From: Proteus appendicitidis
Lineage (GTDB): Bacteria; Pseudomonadota; Gammaproteobacteria; Enterobacterales; Enterobacteriaceae
Assembly (NCBI RefSeq): GCF_030271835.1
Contig: NZ_CP127389.1
Coordinates: 3,260,001 to 3,324,000, forward strand
Reading direction: 5' to 3'
DNA length: 64,000 bases
The stretch's first letter is position 1; each line of letters begins with the position of its first letter. Below, piece by piece: positions 1-10,141 of this stretch. A program made the translations under genes and the position numbers. The notes under the pieces were generated by a model. It searched no databases and was not told where the DNA came from. It saw only the letters and a program-made list of their open reading frames with translations.

Positions 1-304
1 CAGGTGTTATTGATAATCCCGCAACAGCACGTTCCATTGCTTTCATGGTTGCCCAAAGAATATTTAATTCATCAATTTCTTCAGGCTCTGCACGGCCTAT
101 CGCCCAGCATAATGCTTTTTCTTTTATTTCGTCATAAAGCGCATTACGTTTTTTTTCTGTTAGCTTTTTGGAGTCTGCTAATCCTTTAATTGGATTTGCT
201 GGGTCAAGAATAACGGCAGCGGTAACGACTGCGCCGACTAATGGACCTCGACCAACCTCATCAACTCCAGCAATAAACTTTGCTTTTGGATATACAAATT
301 CCAT
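1..304 (-). CDS. rnhB: Ribonuclease HII, N-terminal part (cut by window edge)
   Basis: RNase HII cleaves the RNA strand of RNA-DNA hybrids and removes single misincorporated ribonucleotides. About 101 residues are visible; E. coli RnhB has 198, so the C-terminal half lies before base 1. Residues 12-23 ([13 protein letters not shown] region) carry the family's first acidic active-site motif, D15-E16, followed by the conserved DSKKL segment near residue 44. The start codon overlaps the stop of lpxB (TAATG), so translation is probably coupled. This end of the lpxA-lpxB-rnhB run normally continues into dnaE, which would lie just outside the window. Confidence 0.95.
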   Translation of the reverse strand, partial: MEFVYPKAKFIAGVDEVGRGPLVGAVVTAAVILDPANPIKGLADSKKLTEKKRNALYDEIKEKALCWAIGRAEPEEIDELNILWATMKAMERAVAGLSITP

Positions 305-1476
305 TATTTCTCTGCCAATTCTAATACTGCATTTGCTGCTTGTTCATCCGCATTACAACGAATGTCACTATGTAGCTGTAAAAATATCTCTTTTAATTGA
401 CGTACTTTTTCTTCATCGGTTAAAAGAGGTAAAAGTTGTTGTGCTAATGCTGAGGGTTCACACTCTTCTTGCAATAGTTCTTTGATAATTTCTCGGCCAG
501 CTAACAAATTAGGTAACGAGACATAAGGCGTTTTAACTAACCTTTTTGCTAACCAGAAAGTAAATGGCTTCATGCGATAGCCAACAACCATCGGGCATTT
601 CGTTAACATGCATTCTAATGCAGCCGTACCAGATGCTAACAATGTCGCATCACTGGCTATCATTGCTTCTCTTGCTTGCCCATTAAGAAGTTGTATTTCA
701 AGTTCTGGTGCCACATTTTGATATATCTGTTCAAATTGAGTTCGCCGCTTAGCATTAACTAATGGCACAACAATATGAAGAGTGGGGATCTGCTGTTTTA
801 GTAACTGCGCTGTTTTTATAAAATCAGCACTTAGCATTTCAACTTCAGCATGACGACTACCGGGAAGAAGTGCTAAACAAGGGGTTTCTTCAGCTATCCC
901 TAGATGTTCACGAGCAGCCTTTTTATCTGGATTTAAAGGTATGGCATCAGCCATTGTATGACCAATAAAACGACAAGGAACCTGATACTTATCATAAAAC
1001 GCTTTTTCAAAAGGTAGAAAAGCTAAGACAAGATCTGTCGCTTTAGCAATTTTGAAAACACGTTTTTGACGCCAAGCCCACACAGATGGACTGACATAGT
1101 GGATAGTTTTGATCCCTTTTTGCTTTAAGCGACCTTCAAGAGTGATATTAAAATCAGGTGCGTCGATCCCCACGAAAACATCAGGTTTTAATTCTGAGAA
1201 TCGTTGGGTGAGATCTTTTCTGATCTTTAATAAGCGAGGTAATCGTTCAAGAACTTCAACGATCCCCATGACGGCAAGCTCTTCCATCTCATACCAAGCT
1301 TCACAACCTTCAGCTTGCATAAGAGGTCCAGCAACGCCAACAAAGCGAACATTGGGATGCATTTGTTTTAGAGCGCGGATTAATCCCGCGCCCAAGATAT
1401 CACCAGACGTTTCACCAGCAACTAAGCCGATAACTAACGGACTCTGAGTAGTAGATAATTGGCCTGACAAGGTCAT
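304..1476 (-). CDS. lpxB: Lipid-A-disaccharide synthase
   Basis: LpxB is the GT19 glycosyltransferase that joins UDP-2,3-diacylglucosamine to lipid X, giving the lipid A disaccharide at the inner membrane's cytoplasmic face. The 390 residues match the family length (E. coli 382). The N-terminal [17 protein letters not shown] segment (residues 17-33) and the SVWAWR segment near residue 131 are typical. The gene lies 7 bp behind lpxA and overlaps rnhB by 1 bp, as in the conserved lpxD-fabZ-lpxA-lpxB-rnhB cluster. Nothing odd is seen. Confidence 0.97.
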   Translation of the reverse strand: MTLSGQLSTTQSPLVIGLVAGETSGDILGAGLIRALKQMHPNVRFVGVAGPLMQAEGCEAWYEMEELAVMGIVEVLERLPRLLKIRKDLTQRFSELKPDVFVGIDAPDFNITLEGRLKQKGIKTIHYVSPSVWAWRQKRVFKIAKATDLVLAFLPFEKAFYDKYQVPCRFIGHTMADAIPLNPDKKAAREHLGIAEETPCLALLPGSRHAEVEMLSADFIKTAQLLKQQIPTLHIVVPLVNAKRRTQFEQIYQNVAPELEIQLLNGQAREAMIASDATLLASGTAALECMLTKCPMVVGYRMKPFTFWLAKRLVKTPYVSLPNLLAGREIIKELLQEECEPSALAQQLLPLLTDEEKVRQLKEIFLQLHSDIRCNADEQAANAVLELAEK

Positions 1477-1483
1477 ATCCTAA

Positions 1484-2287
1484 TTAGCGAATGATACCGC
1501 GGTTAGATTTTGCTGAGTTTTCCAGAAAATCACTGAACAGTTTGACATGCGGATTATTATTATCAGCAACCAATTGTTCAATCTCTTCACGCGCTTCTTC
1601 CAGTGTTTTACCATTACGGTAAAGTACTTTGTAAGCATTACGAATTGCATGAAGATCTTCTTTAGCAAAACCTCTGCGCTTTAATCCTTCAATATTCAGC
1701 CCATAAGGCGTCGCGTGGTTTCCTTGTGCAATAACAAAAGGAGGAACATCTTGTGCCACGCCTGAACATCCACCGACCATCACATGAGAGCCAATTTGGC
1801 AAAACTGATGAACAGCGCTCATACCACCGATAATCACAAAATCACCTAAAGTGACGTGACCACCTAGTGTGCCGTTATTTGCAATAATACAACGATCACC
1901 AATGATACAATCATGTGCGACGTGGGTATTAATCATCAGCAGATTATCGTTACCAATTTTTGTGATATTGCCGCCTTGGGTGGTTCCACGGTGGATAGTC
2001 ACACTTTCACGAATAAGGTTTCGATCACCAATAATGACTTGTGTTGGTTCACCACGATATTTCAGATCCTGATTAACTTCACCGATAGAAGTAAATTGAT
2101 AAATCTGATTATCTCGGCCAATGCGAGTATGCCCATTGATAACAACGTGAGATTTAATATCAGTACCTTCACCAATCTCAACATTAGCACCAATGACGCA
2201 AAAAGGGCCAATGCGAACATTAGCACCAATTACCGCACCCTCTTCAATAATTGAGGAAGGGTGAATTACTGCGGATTTATCTATCAT
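1484..2287 (-). CDS. lpxA: UDP-N-acetylglucosamine acyltransferase
   Basis: LpxA catalyses the first step of lipid A synthesis, moving R-3-hydroxyacyl from acyl-ACP to the 3-OH of UDP-GlcNAc in the cytoplasm. Of 267 residues (E. coli 262), the first 190 or so are hexapeptide repeats (V/I-G-x-x-x) that form a left-handed beta helix. H122 and H125 in INTHVAHDC correspond to the catalytic region, H125 being the general base. The C-terminal helical part begins near residue 195. It sits 3 bp after fabZ and 7 bp before lpxB, so co-transcription is near certain. Confidence 0.97.
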   Translation of the reverse strand: MIDKSAVIHPSSIIEEGAVIGANVRIGPFCVIGANVEIGEGTDIKSHVVINGHTRIGRDNQIYQFTSIGEVNQDLKYRGEPTQVIIGDRNLIRESVTIHRGTTQGGNITKIGNDNLLMINTHVAHDCIIGDRCIIANNGTLGGHVTLGDFVIIGGMSAVHQFCQIGSHVMVGGCSGVAQDVPPFVIAQGNHATPYGLNIEGLKRRGFAKEDLHAIRNAYKVLYRNGKTLEEAREEIEQLVADNNNPHVKLFSDFLENSAKSNRGIIR

Positions 2288-2290
2288 AGG

Positions 2291-2743
2291 CTAGACCTCA
2301 CGGCGGCGAGCGCACATCATTTCAGCTTCGCAAGCAATTTCCCCATCAACTTTAGCGACGCCTTTAAAGCGAGCAACACCACGACGTTCTTTAATGAATT
2401 CTACCTCTAGGATCATTTGATCCCCAGGTAAGACAGGACGTTTAAAGCGAGCACCGTCAATAGCAGCAAAATAGTAGAGTTCACCAGGTTCCAGCTTTCC
2501 TACGCTTTTGAATGCTAAAATACCCGTTGCCTGTGCCATGGCTTCGAGGATCAATACGCCCGGGAAAATTGGTTTCCCTGGAAAGTGACCTTGAAAGAAA
2601 GGCTCATTAAAAGATACATTTTTTACTGCTCTTAGAAATTTCTTTTCTTCAAAATCAAGGACACGATCAACCAATAAGAATGGGTAACGGTGTGGAAGTA
2701 AATCTAAAATTTCTTCGATTTGCAGAGTATGATTCTCACTCAT
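2291..2743 (-). CDS. fabZ: 3-hydroxyacyl-ACP dehydratase
   Basis: FabZ dehydrates (3R)-hydroxyacyl-ACP during fatty acid elongation and competes with LpxA and LpxD for the same hydroxyacyl-ACP pool, which explains its place between lpxD and lpxA. The 150-residue hot-dog-fold protein carries the catalytic H53 in [12 protein letters not shown] and E67 in LILEAMAQ. The length matches E. coli (151). A 122-bp spacer containing a strong hairpin separates it from lpxD upstream; lpxA follows 3 bp later. Confidence 0.97.
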   Translation of the reverse strand: MSENHTLQIEEILDLLPHRYPFLLVDRVLDFEEKKFLRAVKNVSFNEPFFQGHFPGKPIFPGVLILEAMAQATGILAFKSVGKLEPGELYYFAAIDGARFKRPVLPGDQMILEVEFIKERRGVARFKGVAKVDGEIACEAEMMCARRREV

Positions 2744-2791
2744 TGCAATACTCTTCCTGTCTAATAAAACTGAGTCTAATTAATAATGACA

Positions 2792-2831
2792 CGACCTGCT
2801 GTGACTCAAAAGTGAGTTAACCCGCAGGTCG
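2792..2831 (-). repeat. Hairpin in the lpxD-fabZ spacer
   Basis: A perfect 8-bp outer stem (CGACCTGC at 2792-2799 pairing with GCAGGTCG at 2824-2831) encloses a second 5-bp stem (ACTCA/TGAGT). No T-run follows on either strand, so it is not a classical terminator. It lies inside an operon between two co-oriented genes and could stabilise, process or attenuate the mRNA; that role is inferred. Confidence 0.6.
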
Positions 2832-2865
2832 CAAAATGGGTAACATTCGTCAATGACGTATATTG

Positions 2866-3894
2866 TTACTTGTCGCTACTTTCTACTTGACGTTCAAGCG
2901 ACTTGAGCCTTTTTTGCATTTCATCAATTCGCAACACAAGTGCTGCGGTTTTACGCCATGCTTTATTCGATTGCAGTGGAATTCCTGAAGAATAAACACC
3001 CGGCTCAGTGATAGGACGCATTACCATGCCCATACCTGTTACCGTGACTTTATCACAGATTTCCATGTGACCATTGATAACACTTGCTCCACCAATCATA
3101 CAATAGCGACCTATTTTCAGGCTGCCCGCCATGATGACACCACCCGCAACAGCGGTATTATCACCAATAATGACGTTATGTGCGATTTGGCACTGGTTAT
3201 CAATGATAACACCATTACCGATAACTGTGTTATCTAATGCGCCTCGGTCAATTGTAGTACATGCACCGATTTCAACGCGATCACCAATCACCACTGAACC
3301 TAATTGTGGAATTTTGATCCAATTACCACGTTCATTAGCATAACCAAAACCATCTGAACCAATCACAGTACCTGATTGAACCAAACAATCTTTACCAATG
3401 ATAACTTCATGATAAACAGATACATTTGCCCATAAACGGCTATTATCACCAATATGTGCTTTTTTACCCACAAAACAACCGGCACCAATCACAACATTAT
3501 CACCAAGAATAACATCAGATTCGATAACGGCATTTGCACCCACTGATACATTTTTTCCTAATTTAGCATCAGGAGAAATAACAGCACTTGGGTGAATATC
3601 CTGTGCTGGCTGCGGTGTTGTATCCATAATCTGCGCCATTTGAGCATAGGCAAGATACGGGTTTTTCACCACAAGTGCGGCAACGGGACAAAACGGAAGA
3701 TCAGCCTCTGTTAATACAACGGCAGCAGCCTGACATTCACTTAATTTTTCACGATAGCGACTATCAGAAAGAAATGTAATTTGTTCGCTATTTGCTAGGC
3801 TCATTGAAGCAAGACCGGCGATAGTGATATCACCATCGCCGTGTAACTGTGCATTCAACTGCTGAGCAAGATCAGCTAATCGAATTGAAAACAT
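2866..3894 (-). CDS. lpxD: UDP-3-O-(3-hydroxyacyl)glucosamine N-acyltransferase
   Basis: LpxD carries out the third step of lipid A synthesis, adding the N-linked hydroxyacyl chain to UDP-3-O-acylglucosamine. The 342 residues (E. coli 341) comprise an N-terminal uridine-binding domain (about 1-100), a hexapeptide-repeat beta helix (about 100-310) and a C-terminal helix. H239 in QIAHN matches the catalytic histidine of the E. coli enzyme. The gene starts 3 bp after skp stops. A 122-bp gap with a hairpin separates it from fabZ. Confidence 0.97.
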   Translation of the reverse strand: MFSIRLADLAQQLNAQLHGDGDITIAGLASMSLANSEQITFLSDSRYREKLSECQAAAVVLTEADLPFCPVAALVVKNPYLAYAQMAQIMDTTPQPAQDIHPSAVISPDAKLGKNVSVGANAVIESDVILGDNVVIGAGCFVGKKAHIGDNSRLWANVSVYHEVIIGKDCLVQSGTVIGSDGFGYANERGNWIKIPQLGSVVIGDRVEIGACTTIDRGALDNTVIGNGVIIDNQCQIAHNVIIGDNTAVAGGVIMAGSLKIGRYCMIGGASVINGHMEICDKVTVTGMGMVMRPITEPGVYSSGIPLQSNKAWRKTAALVLRIDEMQKRLKSLERQVESSDK

Positions 3895-3897
3895 CTA

Positions 3898-4395
3898 TTA
3901 TTTAACCTGTTTTTGAACCTGAGCAGTAATATCTTTACCATCTGCGAAATAAGGTACAGTGTTAGCATCAAGGATCACATCATAGCCTTCTTTCTTCGCT
4001 ACTGCATCAACAGCGTCTAATACACGTTTCATGATTTTATTGCGTTCTTCAGCTTGACGACGGCTAAAGTCTTGCTCAAAAGCTTGTGCTTTTTGTGCAT
4101 ATGCTTCACGTTTAGCAACCAGATCTTTCTCTGTATTTGCACGTTGTGTTGCATTCATCGTTGGTGCGTCTTTTTGATATTTCTCAACAGCTGTCTGTAA
4201 TGATTTACCTAAATTCTGCAATTCAGTGTCACGTGATTTGAATTCATTTTCCAATTGTTTCTCTACCGCATCACGGTTAGGAATTTGTTGGAGAACTTGA
4301 CCGATGTTCACAACACCTACTTTATCTGCGGCTTGAACACCTGCTGACATGGTCAATGCCATTCCTAGGGCAGCGGCACATAACAATTTTTTCAC
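3898..4395 (-). CDS. skp: Periplasmic chaperone Skp
   Basis: Skp (OmpH, HlpA) is a trimeric periplasmic chaperone that holds unfolded outer-membrane proteins on their way to BamA. I chose the GTG at 4393-4395: a good ribosome binding site, AAGGAG at 4402-4407, lies 6 bp before it, and the resulting 165-residue protein begins directly with a signal peptide (VKKLLCAAALGMALTMSAG, cleavage after VQA). The upstream in-frame start would add seven residues with no ribosome binding site. The helical middle (about 50-130), rich in Q, E, K and R, fits the tentacle arms. It follows bamA by 92 bp. Confidence 0.93.
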   Translation of the reverse strand: MKKLLCAAALGMALTMSAGVQAADKVGVVNIGQVLQQIPNRDAVEKQLENEFKSRDTELQNLGKSLQTAVEKYQKDAPTMNATQRANTEKDLVAKREAYAQKAQAFEQDFSRRQAEERNKIMKRVLDAVDAVAKKEGYDVILDANTVPYFADGKDITAQVQKQVK

Positions 4396-4487
4396 GATTA
4401 AACTCCTTAAAACCAAAAATAATTTTTTGTCAGAAATCGGATGCCTTTTTCAGCATTGTGAATCAGGCATCAACTTTACTTACATCG

Positions 4488-6890
4488 CTACCACGTTCTA
4501 CCAATATTAAACTGGAATTGCTCTGATTTATCGCCTTCGTAATCTTTTATTGGCTTAGCATAAGAGAATACTAACGGACCTAAAGGAGATAACCATTGTA
4601 ACGCAACACCGGTTGAAACACGTATATCACTTGCACGGCTATAATCAGGCATACCTGCTGTCCAAGCTGAGTTAGTGCTACTCCACTTAGTATCCCACAC
4701 CGTACCTGCATCAACAAACAGAGACGTTCTGACTGAAGATGAGTATTTATCATCTACAAATGGCGTTGGAGTGATCAGCTCAAAACTTGCCACCGCCATT
4801 GCGTTACCACCGATAGCATCGCTAGATGGCTCACCCGGTTTTGGTGATACTACACCGTCTTTTTTCTGCAAATAAATCGCTTTAGGGCCGATATTATTTG
4901 AACGGAAACCACGAACTGTACCAGAACCACCTGCATAGAAGTTTTCATAGAATGGTAATTCTTTACCACCTAAACCATCGCCGTAGCCTAAACGCCCTTT
5001 AAGTAAGGTTACCCAAGACTCTTTCTCATTAATTGGGTAATAGTACATACCGTCCCAAGTAACTTTATAGTACTTGTTGTCAGAGCCAGGTATAGTCACA
5101 CGTCCACTTAAGTTACTTCTCGCACCTGAGGTTGGGAAGAAACCTTTGTTTAAGTTATTAAATGTCCAGCCCAGACTGACCGTATAGTCATCAGCGTTAA
5201 ACGATTCACGTTTATCAAAGCCAGGATTTTCACCCATACTTTCTAGGTAGCGCCACATAGCAACCTGCGGTTCCATACGTGACAGACCATTATGAGTATA
5301 GCCTAAGCCAAGACGTGCCGAGTTATATTCATTAATTGGGAAGCCTAATGTACCATCTAGACCATAAGATTTATTGGTATAACCTGATAAATCAGCATCA
5401 TTAGCGCGGAAGTCATTATAGAAAACTCGACCGCCTAAACTCACACCATTAACGGTAAAGTATGGGTCAGTCACAGATAATTCTGCATAAGTTGAGTAAT
5501 CATTTTTACTCGCATTAATAGCAACTGCGTTACCTGTACCTAACCAGTTATCTTGAGTAACACCCACTTGGAAGCTCACACCACTTTCAGTACCGAAACC
5601 GACACCAAAGTTAAGGGAGCCTGTGTTACGCTCTTTTACGCGGTAAACGATATCAACCTGATCAGGAGAACCAGGAATACGCTGAGTTTCTGTTTCAACC
5701 GTTTCAAAATAACCTAAACGATTTAAACGCTCTTTACCTTGTTCAACTAAATCGCTACCTAACCATGCACCTTCCATTTGACGCATTTCACGACGTAAAA
5801 CAGAGTCTTTAGTGATGTCATTACCAGCGAAACGGACTTGACGAACATAGAAGCGGTTTCCTGCATCTACGTTTACATGCAGTTTCACGGTTTTATTTTC
5901 ATCATTAATTTCAGGGTTTGTCATAACGCGAGGATAAGCATATCCATAACGACCTAACAGATTTTTAATATCATTTTCTGTTTTAGTGACTTGCGCGCCA
6001 TTATAAAGAGAGCCAGGTGCAATTTCGATAAGCTCTTCAATTTGTTTAGTGTAACCCGCTGTATTACCATTGACCTCAGTATTTTCTACTGTGTATTTAT
6101 CACCTTCTTTCAGGTTAATGGTAATGTAAATTCCTTTTTTGTCTGGCGTTAAACTGACATTCGTCGATTCAATATCAAAACGTGCATAACCACGATCAAG
6201 ATAGAAACTTCTTAATGTTTCTAAGTCACCAGCCAATTTTTGCTTCTGATATTTTTCATCAGCCGCTAAGTTCCACCAAGGAACATCATCACGTAATTGG
6301 AAGCGGTTAACTAGCTCAGCCGTAGAAAATGCTTTATTACCAACAATGTTGATTTGCTGAATAGTTGCTGAAACACCCTCTGCAAACACGAGTTTTAAGT
6401 CAACACGATTACGAGGAAGAGGTGTAACAACCACTTTTACAGTTGCATTATATTTACCAACACTATAATAGAAATCTTCAAGCCCTTTCTCGATATTCGC
6501 TAGCATTGTACGGTCAAGCGTTTCACCAATACGAATGTTAGAAGCATCAAGGTTCTGTTTTAGCATCTCTTCCTTGATTGCTTTGTTACCAGAGAAAGTA
6601 ATGCTGGCAATAGTTGGACGCTCTTTTACTTGAACAATCAGAGTATTTCCGTCACGCAGGACACGAACATCATCAAAGTTTCCTGTCGCAAATAATGAAC
6701 GGATAGTTCGGCTGATATCATCATTACCGACCGAGTCTCCAACCCGGACAGGCATGTTCAGTAATGCTGCACCAACGGCGACGCGTTGAAGACCTTCAAA
6801 TTGAATGTCCTGAACTACGAATCCGTCTGAACCGTATGCAGTGGCGCTGCCCAGCAGCAGCGACGCTATAAGCAACTTTTTCATCGCCAT
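4488..6890 (-). CDS. bamA: Outer-membrane protein assembly factor BamA
   Basis: BamA is the Omp85 core of the BAM complex, which folds beta-barrel proteins into the outer membrane. The ATG at 6888-6890 gives [20 protein letters not shown], nearly identical to the E. coli N-terminus; upstream starts would spoil the signal peptide. The 800-residue precursor has five POTRA domains (about 22-420) and a 16-strand barrel (about 425-800), with the conserved VRGF motif of loop 6 near residue 660. It ends in an aromatic residue (GRTW), the usual outer-membrane signal. Its neighbours rseP and skp place it in the envelope-stress and biogenesis operon. Confidence 0.97.
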   Translation of the reverse strand: MAMKKLLIASLLLGSATAYGSDGFVVQDIQFEGLQRVAVGAALLNMPVRVGDSVGNDDISRTIRSLFATGNFDDVRVLRDGNTLIVQVKERPTIASITFSGNKAIKEEMLKQNLDASNIRIGETLDRTMLANIEKGLEDFYYSVGKYNATVKVVVTPLPRNRVDLKLVFAEGVSATIQQINIVGNKAFSTAELVNRFQLRDDVPWWNLAADEKYQKQKLAGDLETLRSFYLDRGYARFDIESTNVSLTPDKKGIYITINLKEGDKYTVENTEVNGNTAGYTKQIEELIEIAPGSLYNGAQVTKTENDIKNLLGRYGYAYPRVMTNPEINDENKTVKLHVNVDAGNRFYVRQVRFAGNDITKDSVLRREMRQMEGAWLGSDLVEQGKERLNRLGYFETVETETQRIPGSPDQVDIVYRVKERNTGSLNFGVGFGTESGVSFQVGVTQDNWLGTGNAVAINASKNDYSTYAELSVTDPYFTVNGVSLGGRVFYNDFRANDADLSGYTNKSYGLDGTLGFPINEYNSARLGLGYTHNGLSRMEPQVAMWRYLESMGENPGFDKRESFNADDYTVSLGWTFNNLNKGFFPTSGARSNLSGRVTIPGSDNKYYKVTWDGMYYYPINEKESWVTLLKGRLGYGDGLGGKELPFYENFYAGGSGTVRGFRSNNIGPKAIYLQKKDGVVSPKPGEPSSDAIGGNAMAVASFELITPTPFVDDKYSSSVRTSLFVDAGTVWDTKWSSTNSAWTAGMPDYSRASDIRVSTGVALQWLSPLGPLVFSYAKPIKDYEGDKSEQFQFNIGRTW

Positions 6891-6929
6891 CGTTGTTTTG
6901 TGTTTTCCTAACCGGTCCCTGCTTACCAA

Positions 6930-8282
6930 TTATAAGCGAGAGAAATCATTGAAAAGTGCAAGTCCCATTAAAAGCATCAGTGCCATAATACCAATACGAT
7001 AACAGAAATCTTGTACACGCTCAGATACCGGCCCTCCCTTTATCTTCTCGATAACCAGGAAAAGCAGGTGCCCGCCATCTAGGACAGGCAGGGGAAACAA
7101 GTTAATGATCCCCAAATTGACACTGATAAGCGCCATAAACATCAAATAATAAATAAAACCAGAATCAGCAGACATTCCTGCGCCTTTCGCGATAGAAACA
7201 GGTCCACTAAGGTTAGTTAATTTGACGTCACCTACGACTAACTTGCCAATCATTTTGACAGTTAAACCCATCAACTGCCATGTTTTATCAGATGCTTCAT
7301 AGAGAGCTGAAAATGGGTTGTATTGCTGCATTATCAAATATTGCTCATCAGGAGGTAATATTTGCAATTGCGCACCAACTTGCCCAACTTCAGTACCATC
7401 TTTCAGTGCAACAGCTGTCGGTGTAATATTTAACATCAACGAGGAGCCGTTACGTTCAACAAGAAGCTCCAAGACCTTATTTGGACTTTGTCGAACAAAA
7501 TAAGTAAATGGATGCCATGTATCAATTGGCTGACCGTCAACTTTAACGATACGATCCCCTGCCTGTAAACCCGCTTTTTCAGCAGCGGAGCCTTCCGTAA
7601 CTTCAATAATCTTTGAGTCTAATCGTGCGCCAACAGGCATTATCCCTAGAGACAAGATAGGATCTTGTTTTTCGGGGTCAAAACTCCATTGTTGTAAATT
7701 CAGTATATTCTCACTCTCAGAAAGAGAATTTGGATCTGAAACAACGAATGAAACCTCTTTGGCACCAATTTGACCAACTAACGCTAAACGAACTGCATTC
7801 TGATCAGGCGTTTCGATACCTGCAACGGATTTTAGTTCCATTCCGGGCGTTAATTTTGCTTGTTCTGCGATAGAATTCGGACGAATGTCTGCAATTATAG
7901 GTTTTAATGCAGGAACACCTATCATAAAAACTATCCAATAGGCGACTATCGCTAACAAAAAATTGGCAATAGGTCCTGCGGCAACAACCGCAGCTCGTTG
8001 GCCAACTGTTTTATTATTAAATGCAAGATGACGGCGCTCAGGTGCAACCTCAGCAACTCTTTCATCTAACATTTTTACATAGCCACCCAAAGGTATCCAT
8101 GCGATAACAAATTCAGTGCCATGTTTATCTATTTTGCGCCAAATTGCTTTTCCAAAGCCAATAGAAAAACGCTCAACATAAATACCACAGCGCCTAGCTA
8201 CCCAAAAATGCCCAAATTCATGTACCGTAATTAAAATACCTAAAACGATAATAAACGCGGCAAGATTCCACAGGATACCCAT
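6930..8282 (-). CDS. rseP: Site-2 intramembrane metalloprotease RseP
   Basis: RseP cuts the anti-sigma factor RseA within the inner membrane after DegS, releasing sigma E, and also clears remnant signal peptides. The 450-residue protein shows the zinc motif H21-E22-x-x-H25 in the first membrane segment, two tandem PDZ domains (about 115-310), and the third zinc-ligand motif LDGGHL near residue 400 in a later membrane segment. It is very close to E. coli RseP (450 residues), including the C-terminus [12 protein letters not shown]. It lies 9 bp after cdsA and 39 bp before bamA. Confidence 0.97.
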   Translation of the reverse strand: MGILWNLAAFIIVLGILITVHEFGHFWVARRCGIYVERFSIGFGKAIWRKIDKHGTEFVIAWIPLGGYVKMLDERVAEVAPERRHLAFNNKTVGQRAAVVAAGPIANFLLAIVAYWIVFMIGVPALKPIIADIRPNSIAEQAKLTPGMELKSVAGIETPDQNAVRLALVGQIGAKEVSFVVSDPNSLSESENILNLQQWSFDPEKQDPILSLGIMPVGARLDSKIIEVTEGSAAEKAGLQAGDRIVKVDGQPIDTWHPFTYFVRQSPNKVLELLVERNGSSLMLNITPTAVALKDGTEVGQVGAQLQILPPDEQYLIMQQYNPFSALYEASDKTWQLMGLTVKMIGKLVVGDVKLTNLSGPVSIAKGAGMSADSGFIYYLMFMALISVNLGIINLFPLPVLDGGHLLFLVIEKIKGGPVSERVQDFCYRIGIMALMLLMGLALFNDFSRL

Positions 8283-8291
8283 TACTTACCT

Positions 8292-9155
8292 TTATAGTTT
8301 AAAGCCAGAAGAAATCAGAAAGACCAATCCTGCAAAGACTGGGATAGCCGCAGTCAAACTATCAATTCTATCAAGCACACCGCCATGCCCCGGTATCAAT
8401 TGGCTACTGTCTTTAATGCCTGAAACACGTTTAAACATGCTTTCTGCTAGGTCGCCAAATACGGATACTATGACAACAACGCCAGATATTAATAACAAGT
8501 TATTGGGGACTTCAGTCACAGGTGCAAAATAAGTAAATAACCACGATGCAATACCTGCCGTAATCAACCCACCAACTAACCCTTCAAGGGTTTTACCTGG
8601 GGATACTTTAGGTGCCATTTTATGTTTTCCGATTAAACGCCCGAAAGCATAAGCACCAGAGTCAGCAGCCCAAACTAATAACATGACATACAGTAACCAC
8701 CATGCGCCTGTATAAGTGTCAGTGTTATAACCCAACATACGCAGCGCCATCATGCCACAATAAAAAGGAACAATCGTCAATATACCGAACAATAGCTTAA
8801 TAAAAACTGAATTTTTCCACATATTGGCTGAATTAGGATAACTTACAACTAATAAAATTGCTGCTACCCACCAAATTAAACCCGCCCACAAACCATTTTT
8901 TATCATTGGAGTGTCTAGTAGGTGGTCAAAATTAGGTAAAGAAAACTGCATAATCACTAACAATGCAGCAAAACCGATCCCTGTCGCAATACGTTTACCT
9001 TGAGAATGCCAGCCAATAAATTGCGCCCATTCCCAACCCGCTAAACCTGATATTGCGATAATGACCAATCCAAAACCTGCTGGAGGAAGTAGAAATAGTG
9101 CAGCAATAACAATAGGGATTAAAATTAATGCAGTGATGACACGATACTTAAGCAA
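8292..9155 (-). CDS. cdsA: Phosphatidate cytidylyltransferase
   Basis: CdsA makes CDP-diacylglycerol from phosphatidic acid and CTP, the branch point of phospholipid synthesis, in the inner membrane. The 287-residue protein (E. coli 285) has about eight hydrophobic segments. The family signature is clear near the C-terminus: S-x-x-KR, GIKDS, then PGHGG and DRIDS (about residues 235-265). It starts 1 bp after the uppS stop, indicating translational coupling. Confidence 0.96.
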   Translation of the reverse strand: MLKYRVITALILIPIVIAALFLLPPAGFGLVIIAISGLAGWEWAQFIGWHSQGKRIATGIGFAALLVIMQFSLPNFDHLLDTPMIKNGLWAGLIWWVAAILLVVSYPNSANMWKNSVFIKLLFGILTIVPFYCGMMALRMLGYNTDTYTGAWWLLYVMLLVWAADSGAYAFGRLIGKHKMAPKVSPGKTLEGLVGGLITAGIASWLFTYFAPVTEVPNNLLLISGVVVIVSVFGDLAESMFKRVSGIKDSSQLIPGHGGVLDRIDSLTAAIPVFAGLVFLISSGFKL

Positions 9156-9156
9156 G

Positions 9157-9915
9157 TTATCCTCCCAGATTTATAGTATCTGTTTCTGATGTAGTACCAC
9201 CGAAACGTCTTTCCCGTTTAGCAAAAGCATCTAATGCATTCTGAAAAACTTGTTCATCAAAATCAGGCCATAAAACCTGTGTAAAATACAGCTCAGCATA
9301 AGCAATCTGCCAAATAAGAAAATTACTTATACGATGCTCGCCACCTGTACGAATAACAAGATCGACATCAGGCTGATCCTGCAAACAAAGATGTGAAGAT
9401 ATTGTATTTTCATTAATATCGTCGAGACTAATTTCCCCTTTTGCGAGGGATGTTGCTAATTGTTTTACGCTTTGAGTAATATCCCATCGACCGCCATAAT
9501 TAGCTGCAATATTTAAATTAAGCCCTGTATTATTCGCAGTGAGTGCCACAGAACTTTTAATTCGATCTTGTAAACGACGACTAAAACGGCTGATATCACC
9601 AATGACAGTCAATTTAACATTATGTTTATGCAGGCTTTTCACTTCGTTATCTAAAGCAAAAACAAATAACTCCATGAGAGAACTGACTTCCTGCTCTGGT
9701 CTATTCCAATTTTCGCTACTAAATGCATATAACGTTAGTGATTCAATTTTGTGTTTTACGGAAAAGCTAACCGCATCCCGAACTGCTTTAATTCCCGCGC
9801 GATGCCCCGTTACTCGGAGTTTCCCTTGCTTTTTAGCCCAGCGTCCATTGCCATCCATAATGATAGCAACATGCTTTGGTTTTGATGCGGATGAATCGTC
9901 ACTGGATAAGTTCAC
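9157..9915 (-). CDS. uppS: Undecaprenyl diphosphate synthase
   Basis: UppS (IspU) is the cis-prenyltransferase that adds eight isopentenyl units to farnesyl diphosphate, making the C55 carrier for peptidoglycan and O-antigen. Its 252 residues (E. coli 253) contain the catalytic motif MDGNGRWAK with D21, the SSENW segment, and the RTGGEHRISNFL substrate-binding motif. Downstream genes cdsA and rseP follow almost without gaps. The 226-bp spacer towards dxr contains a structured RNA candidate that ends in a terminator, so uppS probably has its own promoter or depends on read-through. Confidence 0.97.
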   Translation of the reverse strand: MNLSSDDSSASKPKHVAIIMDGNGRWAKKQGKLRVTGHRAGIKAVRDAVSFSVKHKIESLTLYAFSSENWNRPEQEVSSLMELFVFALDNEVKSLHKHNVKLTVIGDISRFSRRLQDRIKSSVALTANNTGLNLNIAANYGGRWDITQSVKQLATSLAKGEISLDDINENTISSHLCLQDQPDVDLVIRTGGEHRISNFLIWQIAYAELYFTQVLWPDFDEQVFQNALDAFAKRERRFGGTTSETDTINLGG

Positions 9916-9978
9916 TCAATTTAACCCTTTGCTAATCTGATACTAATACAGACAGTCCTCTTCGGATAACCTATGCAC

Positions 9979-10080
9979 AAAAAAAAACCGTGTCACCCAC
10001 GGCCTTTGGCAAAGCCTCAAAGTTGCTAAAGCAATAGCCTTAGTAATGAACTGTTAATTTTCATTATTGTCTTTAGTGAT
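9979..10080 (-). ncRNA. Candidate structured small RNA between dxr and uppS
   Basis: I see a complete transcription unit of about 100 nt with no reading frame. A promoter-like pair lies at 10110-10115 (TTGTTC) and 10087-10092 (TATAGT) with a 17-bp spacer. Downstream are three nested or successive stems: CTAAAG-A-CAAT pairing with ATTGCTTTAG, AATGAA with TTCATT inside it, and GGCTTTG with CAAAGGCC. A final hairpin (CCGTG/CACGG, 9988-10002) is followed by nine T on the transcribed strand (9979-9987). This layout suits an Hfq-type sRNA, but it could equally be an attenuator on the dxr-to-uppS transcript. I recognise no known family. Confidence 0.5.
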
Positions 10081-10086
10081 TCGGCA

Positions 10087-10115
10087 ACTATACCATTAGC
10101 CAGAAAGACGAACAA
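10087..10115 (-). promoter_or_regulatory. Putative sigma-70 promoter in the dxr-uppS spacer
   Basis: On the minus strand, TTGTTC (10110-10115) and TATAGT (10087-10092) are separated by exactly 17 bp. The -10 box matches five of six consensus bases and the -35 only three of six. It would start transcription near 10080, either for the small RNA candidate or for uppS. Confidence 0.4.
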
Positions 10116-10141
10116 ACACCCTATATTAAATATAATCACCA

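Noticed and set aside
168..485. 105-residue plus-strand open frame over the rnhB-lpxB junction
   Set aside because: It is a shadow of two conserved minus-strand genes.
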